From positions 6,723,835 through 6,787,834 of the forward strand of contig NC_023751.2 of assembly GCF_000499845.2 (NCBI RefSeq): a DNA stretch of 64,000 bases, in the 5' to 3' direction. The notes beneath the pieces were generated by a model, which had not been told where the DNA came from, searched no databases, and worked only from the letters and a program-made list of their open reading frames with translations. The translations under genes and the position numbers were made by a program. Position 1 is the first letter of the stretch. Every line of letters starts with the position of its first letter. Origin of the DNA: Phaseolus vulgaris. Taxonomy: Eukaryota; Streptophyta; Magnoliopsida; Fabales; Fabaceae. Positions 61,266-64,000 of the stretch are shown piece by piece.

Positions 61266-61734
61266 CTTTCAAATCTTTACACATACATTTCGAAAACTTA
61301 AAAATACATTCACTTTTTTTACTTCACTCAAATATAAAAATATGCAATTGTCATATTTCATGAACTTAAATATACACAAATTTTAATTATTGAAGGGAGT
61401 TAAATCACTACAAATTCCAATTATACGTTTTTGAAAAAGTATAATTAAATGTGACAAATAAAATACAAAAGCACTGTGTTTGTCAAAATTGTTAAAACCA
61501 CTTTACCCGTACTCATTTGTCCAATATTTTCATCTTACAAAAATCCATACTTATGTCTTTGCAAAAACTCACTTATATGTGGGAAAGAATAGTAAAAGGC
61601 ACAAGCATTCACAAGTTGACGAGGTAATTTTATTTTCTTCCTTGAATCATTTTTCCCTATTTTTAGTTGCATAAAAGTTTTATAATGTATTTTTTTTAAA
61701 ATTTTTGATTTTGTTTGAGGGACTAAGACAATAG
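61266..61734. other. spacer, nothing recognised
   Basis: AT-rich DNA between two LTR remnants; the reading frames are short and unfamiliar. Confidence 0.4.
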
Positions 61735-62112
61735 TATCTATCGGTTGAACCATTGAGTCTTATCTTTTGGTCATTCTTGTCCTCCTTAATTCAGTTGTTC
61801 GGGTTTCATATCTCGATCGGATGGACACCTACAAAAGGTTATTCGACGTTCAAGTAAGTGTTTAGTATTCGGGTGCAATAAATGTTATAATAATAACGTA
61901 CATTTATTTTGATTGTAGCATCTATTTATAGTATTTGATGAGTCATTTTACTGTTGAACATTGATTAAGGTGTGTGTTCAATTAATGTTCCCATTATCTA
62001 ATCTACGTACAATTTAATTGTCATTAATACATATTCTAGTAAATACACTTAACTTCATGTGGTTTGATCGGTACTGGATACCAACACATAGATCGTTCGG
62101 TCCTGGATGATG
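61735..62112 (-). repeat. diverged gypsy LTR remnant
   Basis: Minus-strand orientation: GACACCTACAAAAGG..TTCGACGTTCAAGTAAGT (about 61824-61860) is a mutated version of the LTR block seen at 8267-8301. CTATTTATAG gives a TATAAATA on the minus strand at about 61927. The 62.07-62.1 kb end is rich in CGGTA/GATCGTTCGG. Boundaries approximate. Confidence 0.5.
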
Positions 62113-62559
62113 CAATTTCTATTAATATATGATAGATAACATAATGAGTAATGTTCATAGTAAAGAAATGAATAGCAATGAAAGGGATTTCGGTATGCAT
62201 GAACATATTGTAGTCAATGTATTTTCATAACTATTCAATAAAGATAGAAGTTAAAGGAAAACGATATTATTTCAGGATGGAAATTTAAGGTAAACAAATA
62301 GTGTTCCTTTTGTTGATCATATTTAACTTAGTGAGTAAACATTTCCCATTTTATATCATCGTGGGCTTTCAATTCCAGAAACCTAGATCTATCAAACAAA
62401 CAAAATAGAAGTTGTGGTTATTTTGCCAACATGAAGGAAGAACCACATTGAAAATCATAATATCATTAAGAAATAATCGTTAAGATGTGAACATATAGTT
62501 TTTTTTTTTTGCGTATTACAATATAAAAAAACTCATAACATGTTTTCAAGTTAGTGTTG
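62113..62559. other. spacer, nothing recognised
   Basis: AT-rich; no gene or repeat assigned. Confidence 0.4.
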
Positions 62560-64000
62560 GGTTACAAAGTTGGTTGTTTGTGTTGGGTCTATTAGTGTCT
62601 AAGTTCAAGAGGGGAGGGGTGAATTGAACTTATAAAATTTTCGCAAGAACACACAATTTTTCAGTATTCCAGAGGCAAAAAGAACAGATTGTTTTTACAT
62701 GAAACAGATTGATTCTTCAGAGCAGTCTTGGCACAATTTGAATTTGTTCAATGTGAAATTGTGATCAACAGAGAATTATAACAGAATCAGATCAGCTTAA
62801 TATTGTGAGGATGAAGGGTACAACTATGCTTAGAAATCAAACAAAGTTACTTAACACAAGGTTTTAAGAAGAATGATCCTTTCTCAGATTTTAATGAATG
62901 GACAGTTTGTTCACAAATCACTTAAACCATTATATACAGCCGCCTTGTTTATGATCAGAGAACTTTAACAAATCAGGAAGAATAGTTTTCACTTAAACCC
63001 AGAATTAACAGATTCAATTTCAAAAGAACAGATTTAGTTCTTGACAGAATTAAGCAAAACCAGAAATGAGTGCAGGGATGAGAAGACAAGGCACACAAGT
63101 TTTTATACTGGTTCACTCATACAGAGCTACATCCAGTCTCACCTTACCCCAAGGTGGAATTCACTAAAAACAGTACCAATTACTTACAAACACAGCAGTT
63201 CTTGAACACTACAAGAACAACACACACAATGCTGAAAAACCCTATTTCAGCACACCTTGCACTCCAAGAAACCCTATCAAGGAGTGACTAACACTTACAC
63301 ATTTACAAAACAGAATAAAGGAAAGATTACACCTGAAAAGAAGATGCAAGAACTCAAAACCAGTAGTTCAATTTGCTGCAGAACTGCACCAGCACCTTCA
63401 CCAAGATCAAAGGTTTCCTAGAACAAGCACACTTGAAAATCTCTTTGGAAAACCTTTCAAAAGTCTTTCAATCCTTCTTCTCACATGGAAAATGTTTGAT
63501 CTCTGTCAAAAACGTAATTGCTCAGCACACTCTCATGTGAGATAGACTTTTCTTTATATAAAAAACAGTTTCTAACTTCTTTTCAAAAAGCAGTTATGAA
63601 AACAACAGATTCATTTTTGAACTTAACAGATTTATTTTATGAAAACCGCCAACTCAGCTAACTGAAATAACTGTCTGAGTTGTACCTTTGGTGCCCTAAC
63701 TAACTTGTGAAAAACCTTTCAACTGATCAAAGGGCAAACCGATTCTTTCACAGTGAAACAGATTAAATGAAGGCAAGTGGGCCAGCTCAGCTTTAACTGA
63801 AATAACGAACTAAGCTTTGCCTGTGGTCTCTAACAGAACTTTTAGAAAAGCCTTTTAACAGAGAAGAAATAAACAGATTCTTTCTCCATAAAACAGATTT
63901 ATTTGTGTACTGATTTAAAACTTTTAAAAACATTTTAAAAAGCTTTTCAAAACCCATTTAACCACATCATGTGCTTGATCTAGACTTGGTTAGGCATCTA
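62560..64000. mobile_element. probable LTR-retrotransposon segment, continues past the window
   Basis: Contains TCAAGAGGGGAGGGGTGAAT and TTTTTATACTGGTTCACTC with AGAGCTACATCCAGTCTCAC, text I associate with long LTRs of legume Ty1/copia (SIRE/Maximus-like) elements. The word AACAGATT recurs many times. No coding domain visible in the part present. Confidence 0.4.

Overview
This window is AT-rich plant nuclear DNA, most likely from a papilionoid legume of the Vigna/Phaseolus type. That placement is an inference from the gene sequences, plant-type GT-AG introns and the retrotransposon families. Three intact intron-containing protein genes occupy about 11 kb. Nearly everything else is transposon or transposon debris.

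Layout. 1-8594: an old, inactivated Ty3/gypsy element of the Tat/Retand type on the minus strand. Its 5' LTR is at 8140-8594 and only 32 bp of its 3' LTR fall inside the window. The single gag-pol frame carries seven in-frame stops and two frame disruptions. Between pol and the 3' LTR lies a plus-strand (antisense) gene with its own TATA box and a 70-nt intron, also now broken. 9.7-10.5 kb: two small Mutator-like MITEs. 11.05-15.62 kb (minus): a complete four-exon GH3 beta-D-xylosidase. 16.9-17.8 kb: a degenerate GTCAAGT/GGGTT-rich array. 18.4 kb: a MITE with a perfect 9-bp target duplication. 21.5-22.1 kb: a solo LTR. 24.05-24.25 kb: a GC-rich islet with two perfect G-boxes. 25.35-29.89 kb (plus): a complete nine-exon WD40-repeat protein gene. 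30.7-32.5 kb: a long-inverted-repeat element holding a decayed MULE transposase tail. 33.5-35.0 kb: a second solo LTR interrupted by a 0.93-kb foldback element made of palindromic repeats. 35.9-36.4 kb: a LINE remnant. 38.85-40.24 kb (minus): a complete five-exon TANGO2-like gene whose first intron is GC-AG. 42.4-46.1 kb: a CACTA element carrying a nested inverted-repeat element with a nearly identical 462-bp tandem duplication. 47-50 kb: more MITEs. 51.9-52.6 kb: a Ty1/copia remnant. 58.65-58.95 kb: a TRIM-like LTR element. 60.06-60.63 kb: an orphan promoter-like segment with a short ORF, cut by an LTR remnant at 60.65-61.27 kb. 62.56-64 kb: a probable LTR-retrotransposon segment running off the window.

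The three cellular genes (cell-wall GH3 glycosidase, WD40 protein, TANGO2-like protein) have no evident functional link. No bacterial-type operon, CRISPR array, rRNA or tRNA gene was seen. The most unusual structure is the antisense gene inside the gypsy element. Also notable are the family of Mutator-like MITEs with 9-bp duplications and the nested foldback elements.
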